Shown here piece after piece: positions 9,332 to 18,550 of a stretch of 64,000 nucleotides of DNA (position 1 is its first letter; the number at the start of each line of letters is the position of its first letter). The stretch is taken from NCBI RefSeq assembly GCF_022803015.1, contig NZ_JAFKON010000005.1, positions 62,001-126,000 on the forward strand, read 5' to 3'. Below the pieces are notes generated by a model, which saw nothing but the letters and a program-made list of their open reading frames with translations, searched no databases and had not been told where the DNA came from. The stretch comes from Arthrobacter humicola (GTDB lineage Bacteria; Actinomycetota; Actinomycetes; Actinomycetales; Micrococcaceae). The translations under genes and the position numbers were made by a program.

Positions 9332-9907
9332 GTGCTGATCTCTGACCGCGACATTCGAACCGAAATTGACTCCCAGCGGATTGTCCTCGAACCCTTCGAC
9401 CCCGACATGGTCCAGCCGTCCTCGGTGGACGTCAGGATCGACAAGTTCTTCCGGCTGTTCGACAACCACAAATACGCCCACATTGACCCGGCCGAGGAGC
9501 AGCCCGAGCTGACCCGGCTGGTGGAAGTTGAGTCCGGCGAGCCGTTCATCCTGCACCCGGGGGAGTTCGTCCTTGGCTCCACGTACGAGACCGTGACGCT
9601 GCCGGATGACATCGCGGCCCGCCTCGAGGGCAAGTCCTCGCTCGGCCGGCTCGGCCTGCTGACGCACTCGACGGCGGGTTTCATCGATCCCGGATTCTCC
9701 GGCCACGTCACCCTGGAACTGTCCAACATGGCCACGCTGCCCATCAAGCTCTGGCCCGGCATGAAGATCGGCCAGCTGTGCTTCTTCCGGCTGTCCTCGG
9801 CCGCGGAGCACCCGTACGGTTCGGGTGAATATGGCAACCGCTACCAGGGCCAGCGCGGGCCCACGGCCAGCCGCAGCCACCTGAATTTCCACCTCACCAA
9901 CATCTAG
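9332..9907 (+). CDS. dcd: dCTP deaminase (probably the bifunctional dUMP-forming type)
   Basis: Converts dCTP toward dUTP/dUMP for thymidylate synthesis. Length (191 residues) and sequence fit the family end to end: MLISDRDI start, [10 protein letters not shown], the catalytic segment [25 protein letters not shown] with the active-site Glu, and GQLCFF and YQGQRGPT near the C-terminus. Actinobacterial homologues such as the Mycobacterium tuberculosis enzyme also hydrolyse dUTP; whether this one does is inference. The GTG start is preceded by a TATTTT hexamer (9319-9324) only eight bases upstream and no Shine-Dalgarno, so the transcript may be leaderless. Confidence 0.95.
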   Translation: MLISDRDIRTEIDSQRIVLEPFDPDMVQPSSVDVRIDKFFRLFDNHKYAHIDPAEEQPELTRLVEVESGEPFILHPGEFVLGSTYETVTLPDDIAARLEGKSSLGRLGLLTHSTAGFIDPGFSGHVTLELSNMATLPIKLWPGMKIGQLCFFRLSSAAEHPYGSGEYGNRYQGQRGPTASRSHLNFHLTNI

Positions 9908-9914
9908 GCGGGAC

Positions 9915-9951
9915 GGCTGCCATCCAGGCCGGACGGCCTCGCCAGGCAGCC
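9915..9951. terminator. Nested hairpin between the convergent dcd and antiporter genes
   Basis: Outer stem GGCTGCC / GGCAGCC encloses an inner stem AGGCC-GGAC-GGCCT. It lies just after the dcd stop and before the end of the convergent antiporter gene, so it may act in both directions. Confidence 0.55.
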
Positions 9952-10001
9952 AAGCCAGCCTCCCGGCCGCGCAACAAGCGCCGTGTCGCAGGGCGGCAGC
10001 G

Positions 10002-11198
10002 TTACGCCGGGCCCGAGGTCCGGAACGCGGGCCGCCGTGCGGGACGGCGCAGGAGCCGGACCAGCGGCTCCACAAAGCGGGCGGCCAGCGGCCCCACGAT
10101 CGCCATGATCAGAACGTAGGCGGTGGCGAGGGCTGCCAGATCGGCGGGCACCACGCCGGAGGCAACGGCCAGGCCGGCGATGACAATCGAGAACTCGCCG
10201 CGTGCGATCAGGGCCGCGCCCGCGCGGTAGCGGCCGGGAATGCCAATCCCGGCCCGCTTGGCCGCCCAGTACCCGGTGACCACCTTGGTGGCTGCCGTCA
10301 CCAGGGCCAGCAGCAGGGCCCAGCCCAGGACCGGGGGGATGGACCGGGGGTCGGTGTTGAGGCCAAAAACCACAAAGAAGATGGCCGCGAAGAGGTCACG
10401 GAGCGGTTCCAGGACGCGGGTGGCGCTGTGGGCCGTGGCGCCGGAAATCGCGATGCCGAGCATGAAGGCGCCCACCGCCGCGGAAACCTGCATGGCGGCC
10501 GCGAGCCCCGCGACCAGAAGTGCCGCGCCCAGCAGGTTGAGCAGGAAAACCTCGGAGTTTTCGCTGTGCACGGCCTTGGACACGTGGTGTCCGTGCCGCA
10601 GGGCCACCACCAGGACCAGGCTGACGACGGCCAGGGAGATCCCCACCGTCTGCAGCCCCAGCAGGATGCTGACGCCGGCCAGCGTGGCGGTCAGGACCGG
10701 CAGGTACACGGCCATGGCGAGGTCCTCGAACACCAGGATGGACAGGACAACCGGGGTTTCCCGGTTGCCGATCCGGCCAAGATCCGTGATGACCTTGGCG
10801 GCGATCCCGGAGGATGAAATGTAGGTGACGCCGCCCATCACCATGGCCCCCACGACGCCCCATCCCAGCATCACCGCGAGCCCGGCACCGGGCAGGAAAT
10901 TGAGCAGCAGGTCCAGGACGCCTGCCTGCCAGGACCGCCGCAGGCCGGTGACGAGCTCGGACGCCGTATATTCCAGCCCAAGCATAAGCAGCAGGAGAAT
11001 CACGCCGATCTCGCCGGACAGGTGCGCGAACTCGTGCATGCCTTCGAGCTTGACCAGGCCCCCGGCCCCGAAGAACAGCCCGCCCACCAGATAGAGCGGG
11101 ATGGGGGACATGCCGATCCGCCCGGCCAATCTGGCCAGCAGGCCGAGGCAGAAGACGACGGCCCCCAGCTCGATCAGGGTCAGCGCGAGCGGATCCAT
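10002..11198 (-). CDS. CPA2-family K+/H+ antiporter membrane subunit (KhtU/KefB-like)
   Basis: Polytopic cation:proton antiporter of 398 residues with about 12 helices and no C-terminal TrkA domain of its own. Family motifs include GLEYTASEL, SSSGIAAKVI and the ARGEFSIVIAG segment near residue 340. The regulatory domain is supplied by the separate gene immediately upstream (five-base gap), as in the B. subtilis KhtT-KhtU two-subunit system. Expected to export K+ (or another monovalent cation) in exchange for protons and so protect against alkaline or electrophile stress. Helix density and the partner gene make the family certain; the ion is inferred. Confidence 0.88.
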   Translation of the reverse strand: MDPLALTLIELGAVVFCLGLLARLAGRIGMSPIPLYLVGGLFFGAGGLVKLEGMHEFAHLSGEIGVILLLLMLGLEYTASELVTGLRRSWQAGVLDLLLNFLPGAGLAVMLGWGVVGAMVMGGVTYISSSGIAAKVITDLGRIGNRETPVVLSILVFEDLAMAVYLPVLTATLAGVSILLGLQTVGISLAVVSLVLVVALRHGHHVSKAVHSENSEVFLLNLLGAALLVAGLAAAMQVSAAVGAFMLGIAISGATAHSATRVLEPLRDLFAAIFFVVFGLNTDPRSIPPVLGWALLLALVTAATKVVTGYWAAKRAGIGIPGRYRAGAALIARGEFSIVIAGLAVASGVVPADLAALATAYVLIMAIVGPLAARFVEPLVRLLRRPARRPAFRTSGPA

Positions 11199-11203
11199 CC
11201 GGC

Positions 11204-11686
11204 TTATCCGTTGCGCAGGATGCCGGCCGCCGTGTCCAGGCCTTCTTGCGTACCCACCGCAACGAGGAGGTCACCGGGGTGAAGGACGACGTCGGGTCCC
11301 GGGGAGGGCAGGACCTCGCCTTCGCGCATGATGGCCACGATCGAGACCCCGCTGCGGGTCCGGATGCACGCCTTCCCCATCGGCTGGTTCTGGAAGGGTG
11401 ACTCAGCGCTGATCGAAAACTGGCGCGTGACAATACCCGGGATTTCCCGGTGCGCTTCCGAGAGCTGCATGGCGATGCGCTGGCCGCCCAGGAGGTTGCC
11501 CAGGGCGGCGGCCTCATCCGCAGTCAGCGGGACAGAGGCCTGGCAGGTATCAGGATCGTCCCAGGTCGAGACGATGAGTTCCGTCTGGCCCTCGCGGTAT
11601 TCGACAACGCCGATCCGGCGTCCGGAGGCAGTCATGAAGTCCTTGCGCCGGCCGAGGCCGGGGAGGTCCGTCTCATCCACGTTCAT
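11204..11686 (-). CDS. TrkA-C (RCK_C) regulatory subunit of the cation:proton antiporter (KhtT-like)
   Basis: Cytoplasmic protein of 160 residues. The N-terminal half resembles KhtT, and the C-terminal half is a TrkA-C domain (FQNQPMGKACIRTRSGVSIV through DVVLHPGDLLVAVGTQEGL) that binds small ligands, c-di-AMP in some relatives. It precedes the antiporter gene in the same operon and is the likely gate for it. No RCK_N Rossmann domain is present, consistent with the KhtT rather than the KefB/Trk type. Ligand identity cannot be read from sequence. Confidence 0.85.
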   Translation of the reverse strand: MNVDETDLPGLGRRKDFMTASGRRIGVVEYREGQTELIVSTWDDPDTCQASVPLTADEAAALGNLLGGQRIAMQLSEAHREIPGIVTRQFSISAESPFQNQPMGKACIRTRSGVSIVAIMREGEVLPSPGPDVVLHPGDLLVAVGTQEGLDTAAGILRNG

Positions 11687-11724
11687 ACCCTCAGCCTAGT
11701 GCGCGAACCGGTGATTCGGCCGCC

Positions 11725-13125
11725 TCAGGACTCGGGGACCACCGCGATTTCGGTCTGGTCGGGGGCCTTGACCGGCAGGAGCACGAGCAGGCCCACGAGC
11801 AGCACCACCATGATGCCGAGGATGCCCCAGCGCTGGGCCTGGCCCTCCGCTACGAAGGGTGCGGCGACGGCGATGCACAGCGTGAAGAGCGCGGGGGCGA
11901 GGAAGCTGACGGCCCGGCCCGTGGTGGCGTAGAGGCCGAAGAGCTCGCCGGATTCGCCGTGCGGGGCGAGCCTGGCGAGGTAGGCGCGGGAGGACGACTG
12001 GGCCGGCCCCACGAAGAGGCACAGCAGCAGGCCGAAGACCCAGAACGTGGTGGTCCCGGCCCAGGCCATGCCAAAGAACGTGTAACTGCCGTTGCCGAGG
12101 ACCAGGATCGCGGTACCCGCGACCAGCAGGCCGGCGAGGGACGCGATAATCACGGTCTTCGGCCCGATCCTGTCATCCAGGAAGCCGCCGAGGATGGCGC
12201 CGGCGGCCGCCACGACATTTCCGAAGATCGCGAAGAAGATGACGTCCTTGAGCTCGAAGCCAAAGGTGCCGGCCGCGATCACCCCGCCGAAGGTGAAGAC
12301 AGCTGCCAGCCCGTCCCGGAAGATGGCGCTCGCGAGGAGGAAGTAGATAGTGTGCGGACTGGTCCGGTAGATCGCCTTGATGCGCCGGACGAGCAGGCCG
12401 TAGGAGGCGAGGAACCCCAGTCCGGCGCCCCGGTCAGAGCGCGGCAGCTCCGGGACTGCGAACAGCACGGGCAGGGCAAAGACGAGGAACCACAGGGCGG
12501 AAAACACCGCCACCAGCCGTATGTTGAGGCTGTCCGCGGTGGAGGCGCCAAACCAGTGCACGCTGGGCTGGACAAAAAGCTGGAGCACAATCAGCAGCGC
12601 CACGATGCCGCCGAGATACCCCATGCCCCAGCCGAAGCCGCTAACTTTGCCGATGTTCCGCGGGGTGGAGATCTGGGTGAGCATGGCGTTGTAGTTGACA
12701 CCGGCAAACTCGAAGAAGACGTTGCCCAGCGCTATGAGCGTGACGCCCAGGATCAGGAAGTCCGGCCGCGGGAAGACAAAGAAGCACAGCCCGGTCAGGA
12801 CGACGACGGCGGCCGTGTTGACCCCCAGCCACAGCTTCCGCCGGCCGCCCGTGTCCGAGCGCTGCCCGGTGACCGGGGCCAGGAGGGCAACGGCCACGCC
12901 GGCGACGGCCAGCGCGGCGCCCAGGACTGCCGAGGCCTGGTCCTCCCCGCCGAATGCCCTGGAGGTCAGGTAGACGGTGAAAACGAATGTTGTCATGACG
13001 GCGTTGAAGGCTGACGAACCCCAGTCCCACGAGGCCCACGCGAGGATCCGGCCCCGGTGCGGGACGGGACTTCCCGATTCCAGTTCCGAGGGGCGCATGG
13101 CCTCTGGGGCGGCGGCAGTGTTCAT
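11725..13125 (-). CDS. MFS transporter, UMF1 (Atg22-like) family
   Basis: 466-residue permease with about 12 helices. The start WASWDWGSSAFNAVMTTFVFTVY is a clear UMF1/Atg22 signature, in which the W-x-x-YD/WG motif opens helix 1. Yeast Atg22 exports amino acids from vacuoles; bacterial substrates are not established. The cytoplasmic loop after helix 6 is basic, as usual for MFS. It is divergent from mrpA across a 225-bp gap, and the antiporter pair lies downstream on the same strand after a 38-bp gap, so co-transcription is possible. An internal Met at residue 10 is an alternative start. Confidence 0.85.
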   Translation of the reverse strand: MNTAAAPEAMRPSELESGSPVPHRGRILAWASWDWGSSAFNAVMTTFVFTVYLTSRAFGGEDQASAVLGAALAVAGVAVALLAPVTGQRSDTGGRRKLWLGVNTAAVVVLTGLCFFVFPRPDFLILGVTLIALGNVFFEFAGVNYNAMLTQISTPRNIGKVSGFGWGMGYLGGIVALLIVLQLFVQPSVHWFGASTADSLNIRLVAVFSALWFLVFALPVLFAVPELPRSDRGAGLGFLASYGLLVRRIKAIYRTSPHTIYFLLASAIFRDGLAAVFTFGGVIAAGTFGFELKDVIFFAIFGNVVAAAGAILGGFLDDRIGPKTVIIASLAGLLVAGTAILVLGNGSYTFFGMAWAGTTTFWVFGLLLCLFVGPAQSSSRAYLARLAPHGESGELFGLYATTGRAVSFLAPALFTLCIAVAAPFVAEGQAQRWGILGIMVVLLVGLLVLLPVKAPDQTEIAVVPES

Positions 13126-13183
13126 AGCCAGAATCGTAGCCGCCCAGGGCGTCCTCCGAGGGGGAGCGGGAGGGGGTTTTGCC

Positions 13184-13204
13184 AGCCGGGGTTTAACCCC
13201 GGCT
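13184..13204. promoter_or_regulatory. 21-bp palindrome in the UMF1/mrp divergent promoter region
   Basis: AGCCGGGGTT-T-AACCCCGGCT is exactly symmetrical about one base. It sits between two divergently transcribed genes, where a terminator would have no use, so an operator is the simpler reading. No related copy was noticed elsewhere in the window. Confidence 0.4.
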
Positions 13205-13350
13205 TCACATTTGCGTCGAATTGTTCAGCGGCCGGTGTCCCGGCCAAAAGAATTTGTACACGCTTGGTAAACTGACGGCACCGAACCTAACAAATGACCC
13301 GCCTGCTCCAACTTGCTGACAATCGACTTTCTGACGTTGCGGAGATACCA

Positions 13351-16300
13351 GTGATCACAGTCCTTGCCGTGCACTTTGCGGTGGCTGCTGTGGCCCCGCT
13401 GCTGTTCCGAAAGTTTGGCAGGAATTCGTTCTTTGCCCTGGCCGCGGTCCCCGCGGCCTCCTTTATCTGGCTGCTGCTGCAGCACGACGAAGTCTATTCA
13501 GGCACAGTCTATTCAGGTTCTGACGGGGCGATTACCGAAGTCATCCCCTGGATTCCCGGCTTGCAGCTCGAACTCGCGTTCCGGATGGATGCCCTGGCCT
13601 GGATCATGTCCCTGCTGGTGCTGGGGGTGGGTGCGCTGGTGCTGGTCTATTGCGCCCGCTACTTCAAGGACAAGGACGACTACCTCGGCGGTTTCGGCGC
13701 CCAGCTCCTGGCCTTTGCCGGGGCGATGTTCGGCCTCGTTACCGCTGATGACCTTCTGCTGCTGTTCATCTTCTGGGAACTGACCACGGTGCTGTCCTAC
13801 CTGCTGATCGGCTACGCCCGCACCCGGCTGTCCGCGCGGCGCTCGGCGTTGCAGGCACTCGTGGTGACCACCGCCGGCGGCCTGGCCATGCTCGTGGGGC
13901 TCATCATGCTCGGTTCGACGGCCGGAACCTACCGGATCCAGGCCATCATGGACCTGGCTCCCGCCCTGGTCGCCGGCCCCGCAGGCGGGGTCGTGAACGC
14001 CGCCGTCGTCCTCATCCTGATCGGTGCGATCACCAAATCCGCCCTGGTGCCGTTCCACTTCTGGCTCCCCGGCGCAATGGCTGCCCCCACCCCCGTGAGC
14101 GCCTACCTGCACGCCGCGGCCATGGTGAAGGCCGGGATCTACCTTGTGGCCCGGCTGGCCCCCGGATTCGCGGACACCGCGGCGTGGCTGCCGATCGTGC
14201 TCGGCCTGGGCCTGGCCACCATGCTGGTGGGCGGCTACCGGGCCCTCCGGCAGACAGACATCAAGCTCATCCTCGCCTACGGCACCGTGAGCCAGCTGGG
14301 CTTCATGACCATGGTGGTGGGCCTCGGCACTCCCGACGCGGCACTCGCCGGAATAGCCCTGCTCCTGGCGCACGGGCTGTTCAAGGCCACACTCTTCCTG
14401 GTGGTGGGCATCATCGACCACCAGTCCGGGACCCGGGACATCCGCGAGCTCTCCGGCGTCTACGGATCGGCCAGGGCACTGGCGGTCGTCGCGGCGATCG
14501 GCGCGGCCTCGATGGCTGGCGTGCCCCCGCTGGCCGGCTTCGTCGCCAAGGAATCGGTGTTCGAGGCCTTCCTCCAGTACAAGTCGGAGACCGGGACCGG
14601 ACCCTGGCTCCTGGCCGGTGTGGTCCTGGGCTCCATCCTGACCTTCGCCTACAGCGCCCGGTTCATGTGGGGAGCCTTCGCCCTCAAACCCGGCGTGGAG
14701 CCCACGGCCTTCAAGCCGGTCAAACCGGCGTTCCTCGCCGCACCGGCGATCCTGAGCCTCCTCACAATCCTTTACGGGCTGTGGCCTGCCCCCGTTGACG
14801 CCTGGATCCAGCCCTACGCGGAGCTTTTTGTGCACGGCTCCGAGGCCCCGCCCGGGCACCTGGCGCTGTGGCACGGCATCACCCCGGCCCTGGGCCTGAC
14901 CGCAGTGACGTTCGTCCTGGGCCTGGCGATGTTCTACGGCCGCAACGCCGTGGCCCGGCTGCAGGCGCTGGTGCCGGGCTGGATCGACAGCGACCGTGCC
15001 TACCAGCAGACGATCGGCGCCCTGGACGACACCGCGGTATGGATCACCGGCCGGACCCAGCGAGGTTCGCTCTTCTTCTACCTGTCCGTCATCCTGACCG
15101 TGGCGTTCGTCCTGCCGCTGACGGCGCTGCTGCTGGCCAACAAACCGCTGCCGCCCGGTCTCTATGTCATCGATCCCGGCTCGCCGCTGCAGTTGGTGGC
15201 CGGCGCCGGAATCGTGATCGGGGCGCTGGCCGCGGTGCGCGCCAACAAACGGTTCCTGGCCGTCCTGATGGTGTCCGTTACCGGCTACGGGATTGCCATG
15301 ATGTTCGCCCTGCAGGGAGCCCCGGACCTCGCCCTGACCCAGATGCTGGTCGAAACCATGATCCTGGTGGCGTTCGTGCTGGCCATGCGGAGCCTTCCGC
15401 CGGGGCTGCGTGACCGCACCGGCGGCAAGTACCGGGTCATCCGCGTGGTGATCGGCCTGGCATTCGGCGTCACCATGATTTTCGTGGCCATCCACGCCCT
15501 CGGCGCCCGGGTGGCGCCGCCGGTCTCCCTGCAGTTCCCGCAACTGGCCTATGAGGGCGGCGGCGGCCTCAACGTCGTCAACGTGACCCTGGTGGACATC
15601 CGGGCCTGGGACACCTTTGGCGAGATCTCTGTCCTGGCCCTGGCCGCCACCGGCGTGGCAAGCCTCATCTTCGTTCGCGGCCGCGGCGACCGCATCCGGA
15701 CATCCGCGAGCGTCGCGGAAGGGACCGTGGGCCGGCGGACCGGGGCCAGGGGCAGCACCAGGGAAGACGCCGCCCTGGCGATGAACCGGCGGTTCGCTGC
15801 CGCCACTCGCGACGCCTGGCTGGTGGCCGGCCGGACCCTGGCACCCGAACGCCGCTCGATCATTTTCGAGGTGGTCACGCGCCTCATCTTCCACTCGATG
15901 ATCGTGTTCTCCATCTATCTGCTCCTCGCCGGCCACAACCTGCCCGGCGGCGGCTTCGCCGGCGGCCTCACGGCCGGCCTCGCCCTGACCATCCGCTACC
16001 TGGCCGGCGGCCGCTTCGAACTGCGCGAAGCGACACCCGTCGGCGCCGGCACCCTGCTGGGGATCGGACTGGCCACGGCGGCTGCCGCCGGAATGACGCC
16101 GCTGCTGCTGGGCGGCGAAGTGTTCCAGAGCGCCATCGTGGAGCTGTGGCTGCCCGTCTTCGGCGACATCAAGTTCGTCACCTCGACCATTTTCGACATC
16201 GGTGTCTACGTCGTTGTCGTCGGACTGGCCCTGGATGTGCTGCGCAGCCTCGGCGCGGAGATCGACGAGCACTTCGAAGAGCAACCCGAGACGACCGAAG

Positions 16301-16407
16301 AGGGGGCCGCCGAAGACCAGGACAGCGGAGGATTCCCGGGCGGGGTCCCCGCCGGGTCCGCCGCCGGGTCCGCCGACGCGGAAACCACTGCCAAGGGGAG
16401 AACATGA
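13351..16407 (+). CDS. mrpA: Mrp-type Na+/H+ antiporter subunit A (with fused MrpB-like C-terminus)
   Basis: Largest subunit of the multi-protein Na+/H+ antiporter, homologous to NuoL of complex I, located in the membrane. The 1018-residue product has the proton-channel core (FWELTTVLSYLLIGY, KSALVPFHFWLPGAM, PTPVSAYLHAA, VSQLGFM), then a C-terminal MrpB-like part (DLALTQMLVETMIL, HNLPGGGFAGGL). No separate mrpB follows, matching the fused A/B arrangement. The GTG start is preferred over an upstream ATG (13294) because GGAG lies seven bases before it and the product then opens directly with the first helix. The stop overlaps the mrpC start (ATGA). Confidence 0.95.
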   Translation: MITVLAVHFAVAAVAPLLFRKFGRNSFFALAAVPAASFIWLLLQHDEVYSGTVYSGSDGAITEVIPWIPGLQLELAFRMDALAWIMSLLVLGVGALVLVYCARYFKDKDDYLGGFGAQLLAFAGAMFGLVTADDLLLLFIFWELTTVLSYLLIGYARTRLSARRSALQALVVTTAGGLAMLVGLIMLGSTAGTYRIQAIMDLAPALVAGPAGGVVNAAVVLILIGAITKSALVPFHFWLPGAMAAPTPVSAYLHAAAMVKAGIYLVARLAPGFADTAAWLPIVLGLGLATMLVGGYRALRQTDIKLILAYGTVSQLGFMTMVVGLGTPDAALAGIALLLAHGLFKATLFLVVGIIDHQSGTRDIRELSGVYGSARALAVVAAIGAASMAGVPPLAGFVAKESVFEAFLQYKSETGTGPWLLAGVVLGSILTFAYSARFMWGAFALKPGVEPTAFKPVKPAFLAAPAILSLLTILYGLWPAPVDAWIQPYAELFVHGSEAPPGHLALWHGITPALGLTAVTFVLGLAMFYGRNAVARLQALVPGWIDSDRAYQQTIGALDDTAVWITGRTQRGSLFFYLSVILTVAFVLPLTALLLANKPLPPGLYVIDPGSPLQLVAGAGIVIGALAAVRANKRFLAVLMVSVTGYGIAMMFALQGAPDLALTQMLVETMILVAFVLAMRSLPPGLRDRTGGKYRVIRVVIGLAFGVTMIFVAIHALGARVAPPVSLQFPQLAYEGGGGLNVVNVTLVDIRAWDTFGEISVLALAATGVASLIFVRGRGDRIRTSASVAEGTVGRRTGARGSTREDAALAMNRRFAAATRDAWLVAGRTLAPERRSIIFEVVTRLIFHSMIVFSIYLLLAGHNLPGGGFAGGLTAGLALTIRYLAGGRFELREATPVGAGTLLGIGLATAAAAGMTPLLLGGEVFQSAIVELWLPVFGDIKFVTSTIFDIGVYVVVVGLALDVLRSLGAEIDEHFEEQPETTEEGAAEDQDSGGFPGGVPAGSAAGSADAETTAKGRT

Positions 16408-16925
16408 GCGTCAACCTGACCCTGCTGACGGTCATGGGCGCCCTCTACGCCTGTGGCATCTACCTGCTCCTTGAACGCAGCCTCACCCGGGTCCTGCTGG
16501 GCCTCATGCTGCTGGCCAACGCCACGAACCTGCTGATCCTCGCCACCGGCGGCTACGCCGGGCTGGCGCCGCTCTTCGACAAGGACACCGCGGCGGGGGA
16601 CTACAACGACCCCCTGCCGCAGGCCCTGATCCTGACCTCGATCGTGATCTCCTTCGCCGTCACGGCGTTCATGCTGGGCATCATCTACCGCACCTGGGTC
16701 CTGGCCCGCCAGGATGAAATCCAGGACGACGCCGAGGACCGCCGCGTCGCGGAAACGCCGAGCTTCGATGCCGAGGATGACTCCGTGATCCCGGTCGAGA
16801 CGTCGGAGTTCCCGCTGGCCACGGTCATGTCCGGTGACCGCGCCGTGCGGGCCGACAAGGCCGCCTCTGAAGAACAGCCCGGCTCCCTCAACGTTGACCC
16901 CAGCCCGGAAGGAGGCGGAGAGTGA
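16404..16925 (+). CDS. mrpC: Mrp antiporter subunit C
   Basis: NuoK-like small membrane subunit with three helices: MSVNLTLLTVMGALYACGIYL, LGLMLLANATNLLIL and DPLPQALILTSIVISFAVTAF, the last carrying the P-QAL-LTAIVI signature of MrpC. A hydrophilic, acidic extension of about 60 residues follows the third helix, making it longer (173) than the usual 110-125. It overlaps mrpA and mrpD by four bases each, so the operon is translationally coupled. Confidence 0.93.
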   Translation: MSVNLTLLTVMGALYACGIYLLLERSLTRVLLGLMLLANATNLLILATGGYAGLAPLFDKDTAAGDYNDPLPQALILTSIVISFAVTAFMLGIIYRTWVLARQDEIQDDAEDRRVAETPSFDAEDDSVIPVETSEFPLATVMSGDRAVRADKAASEEQPGSLNVDPSPEGGGE

Positions 16926-18550
16926 ACATCACCAGCCTTGCCCCGCTCGCCGTCGTACTCCCCATCCTGGGCGCCGCCCTGACCTTCCTGCTCATCCATC
17001 ACCCCCGGGTCCAGCGCGCGGTCAGCATCGCCGTGCTGACGCTGACACTGCTGCTGGAATGCTGGCTGCTGGCCTCCGTCTGGGATGGCGGGACGGCCGC
17101 GGTGAACATCGGCGGCTGGCTGCCGCCCTGGGGCGTCGTGCTGGTGGTGGACCAGTTCTCCTCCCTCATGCTCGTGGTGTCCTCGGCCGTGAGCCTTGCG
17201 GTGCTGATCTACGCAACGGGACAGGGCATGGCCGACGGCGACCGCGACGCGCCGGTCTCGATCTTCCACCCGACCTACCTGATCCTCGTGGCCGGGGTGT
17301 CCAACGCCTTCCTCACCGGAGACCTCTTCAACCTCTACGTCGGCTTCGAGATCCTGCTGACGGCCAGCTACGTGCTCATCACCCTCGGCGGGACAGGCCC
17401 GCGCATCCGGGCCGGCGTGACCTACGTGGTGGTCTCCGTCGTGTCCTCAGTGCTGTTCCTGATCGCGATCGCCATGATCTACGGCGCCACCGGAACTATC
17501 AACATGGCGGACCTCGCCATCAAGCTCGGCGACCTCGACCAGGGCACCCGGACGCTGCTGCACGTCATGCTGCTGGTGGCCTTCGGCATCAAGGCCGCCG
17601 TCTTCCCGCTGTCCTTCTGGCTCCCTGACTCCTACCCCACCGCCCCGGCCCCGGTCACCGCGGTGTTTGCCGGGCTGCTGACCAAGGTGGGCGTCTATGC
17701 GATGGTCCGCACGGAAACGCTGCTTTTCCCGGGGGATGCGCTCAACGCCCCGCTCATGGTCGCGGCGCTGCTGACCATGGTGGTGGGCATCCTCGGCGCC
17801 CTGGCCCAAAGTGACATCAAGAGGCTCCTGTCCTTCACCCTGGTCAGCCATATTGGCTACATGGTGTTCGGCCTGGCCATGTCCACCGTGGCCGGCCTGG
17901 GCGCCGCGGTGTTCTATGTGGCCCACCACATCACTGTCCAGACCAGCCTGTTCCTGGTGACCGGCCTGATTGAACGCCGTGGCGGCAGCTCGTCCATGGA
18001 CCGTGTGGCGGGACTGGCCAAGCTCTCCCCGGTCTTGGGGGTCCTGTTCTTCATTCCCGCCATGAACCTCGCCGGAATCCCGCCGTTCTCGGGTTTCCTG
18101 GGCAAGTTGGGGCTGCTTCAGGCAGGCGTGGAACTGGGGACGCCGCTGGCCTACGCCCTGGTGATCGGCGGCGTGCTGACGAGCCTGCTGACCCTGTTGG
18201 CGATCGCGAGGGTCTGGAACCGGGCGTTCTGGCGCAAGCCCGGGGACGCCGAACACCCGGATCCGGTGCTCCTGGCAGCGCCGGCCGACTCCGCCACGGG
18301 TGACCGGGCCGGCAAGACGAATGTGACCCTGCTGCCCCGCACCATGGTGGGCTCCACCCTGGGCCTGGTGGTCTTTGGCGTGGCCCTGACGGTCTTTGCC
18401 GGGCCGCTGTTCAGGGTGGCCGACCAGTCCGCCCAGGAGATGCTGGACCGGACCTCCTATATCCAGGCCGTGCTCGGCCCGGACGCGCCCGTGCCGCCGG
18501 TGCCTCCGTCGCTCCATCCGGCGCAGGTCCGGGAGGGCGGCGGGAAATGA
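16922..18550 (+). CDS. mrpD: Mrp antiporter subunit D
   Basis: NuoM/N-like proton-channel subunit of 542 residues with about 14 helices. It carries the core motifs of the family: GDLFNLYVGFEILLTASY with the membrane Glu, GIKAAVFPLSFWLPDSYPTAPAPVTAVFAGLLTKVG cut across helices 7-8, and SHIGYMVFGLAM. These residues form the proton path shared with MrpA. It starts with GTG in a GTGA overlap and ends in an ATGA overlap with mrpE. Confidence 0.95.
   Translation: MNITSLAPLAVVLPILGAALTFLLIHHPRVQRAVSIAVLTLTLLLECWLLASVWDGGTAAVNIGGWLPPWGVVLVVDQFSSLMLVVSSAVSLAVLIYATGQGMADGDRDAPVSIFHPTYLILVAGVSNAFLTGDLFNLYVGFEILLTASYVLITLGGTGPRIRAGVTYVVVSVVSSVLFLIAIAMIYGATGTINMADLAIKLGDLDQGTRTLLHVMLLVAFGIKAAVFPLSFWLPDSYPTAPAPVTAVFAGLLTKVGVYAMVRTETLLFPGDALNAPLMVAALLTMVVGILGALAQSDIKRLLSFTLVSHIGYMVFGLAMSTVAGLGAAVFYVAHHITVQTSLFLVTGLIERRGGSSSMDRVAGLAKLSPVLGVLFFIPAMNLAGIPPFSGFLGKLGLLQAGVELGTPLAYALVIGGVLTSLLTLLAIARVWNRAFWRKPGDAEHPDPVLLAAPADSATGDRAGKTNVTLLPRTMVGSTLGLVVFGVALTVFAGPLFRVADQSAQEMLDRTSYIQAVLGPDAPVPPVPPSLHPAQVREGGGK

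Noticed and set aside
11959..13014. Plus-strand open frame opposite the UMF1 permease
   Set aside because: Charged low-complexity translation without motifs; the minus strand encodes a typical 12-helix permease.
13513..16284. Very long minus-strand open frame opposite mrpA (over 900 codons)
   Set aside because: Its product is Gly/Gln/Asp/His-rich with no domain, while the plus strand encodes a perfect MrpA. It is a by-product of high-GC third positions in the real gene.
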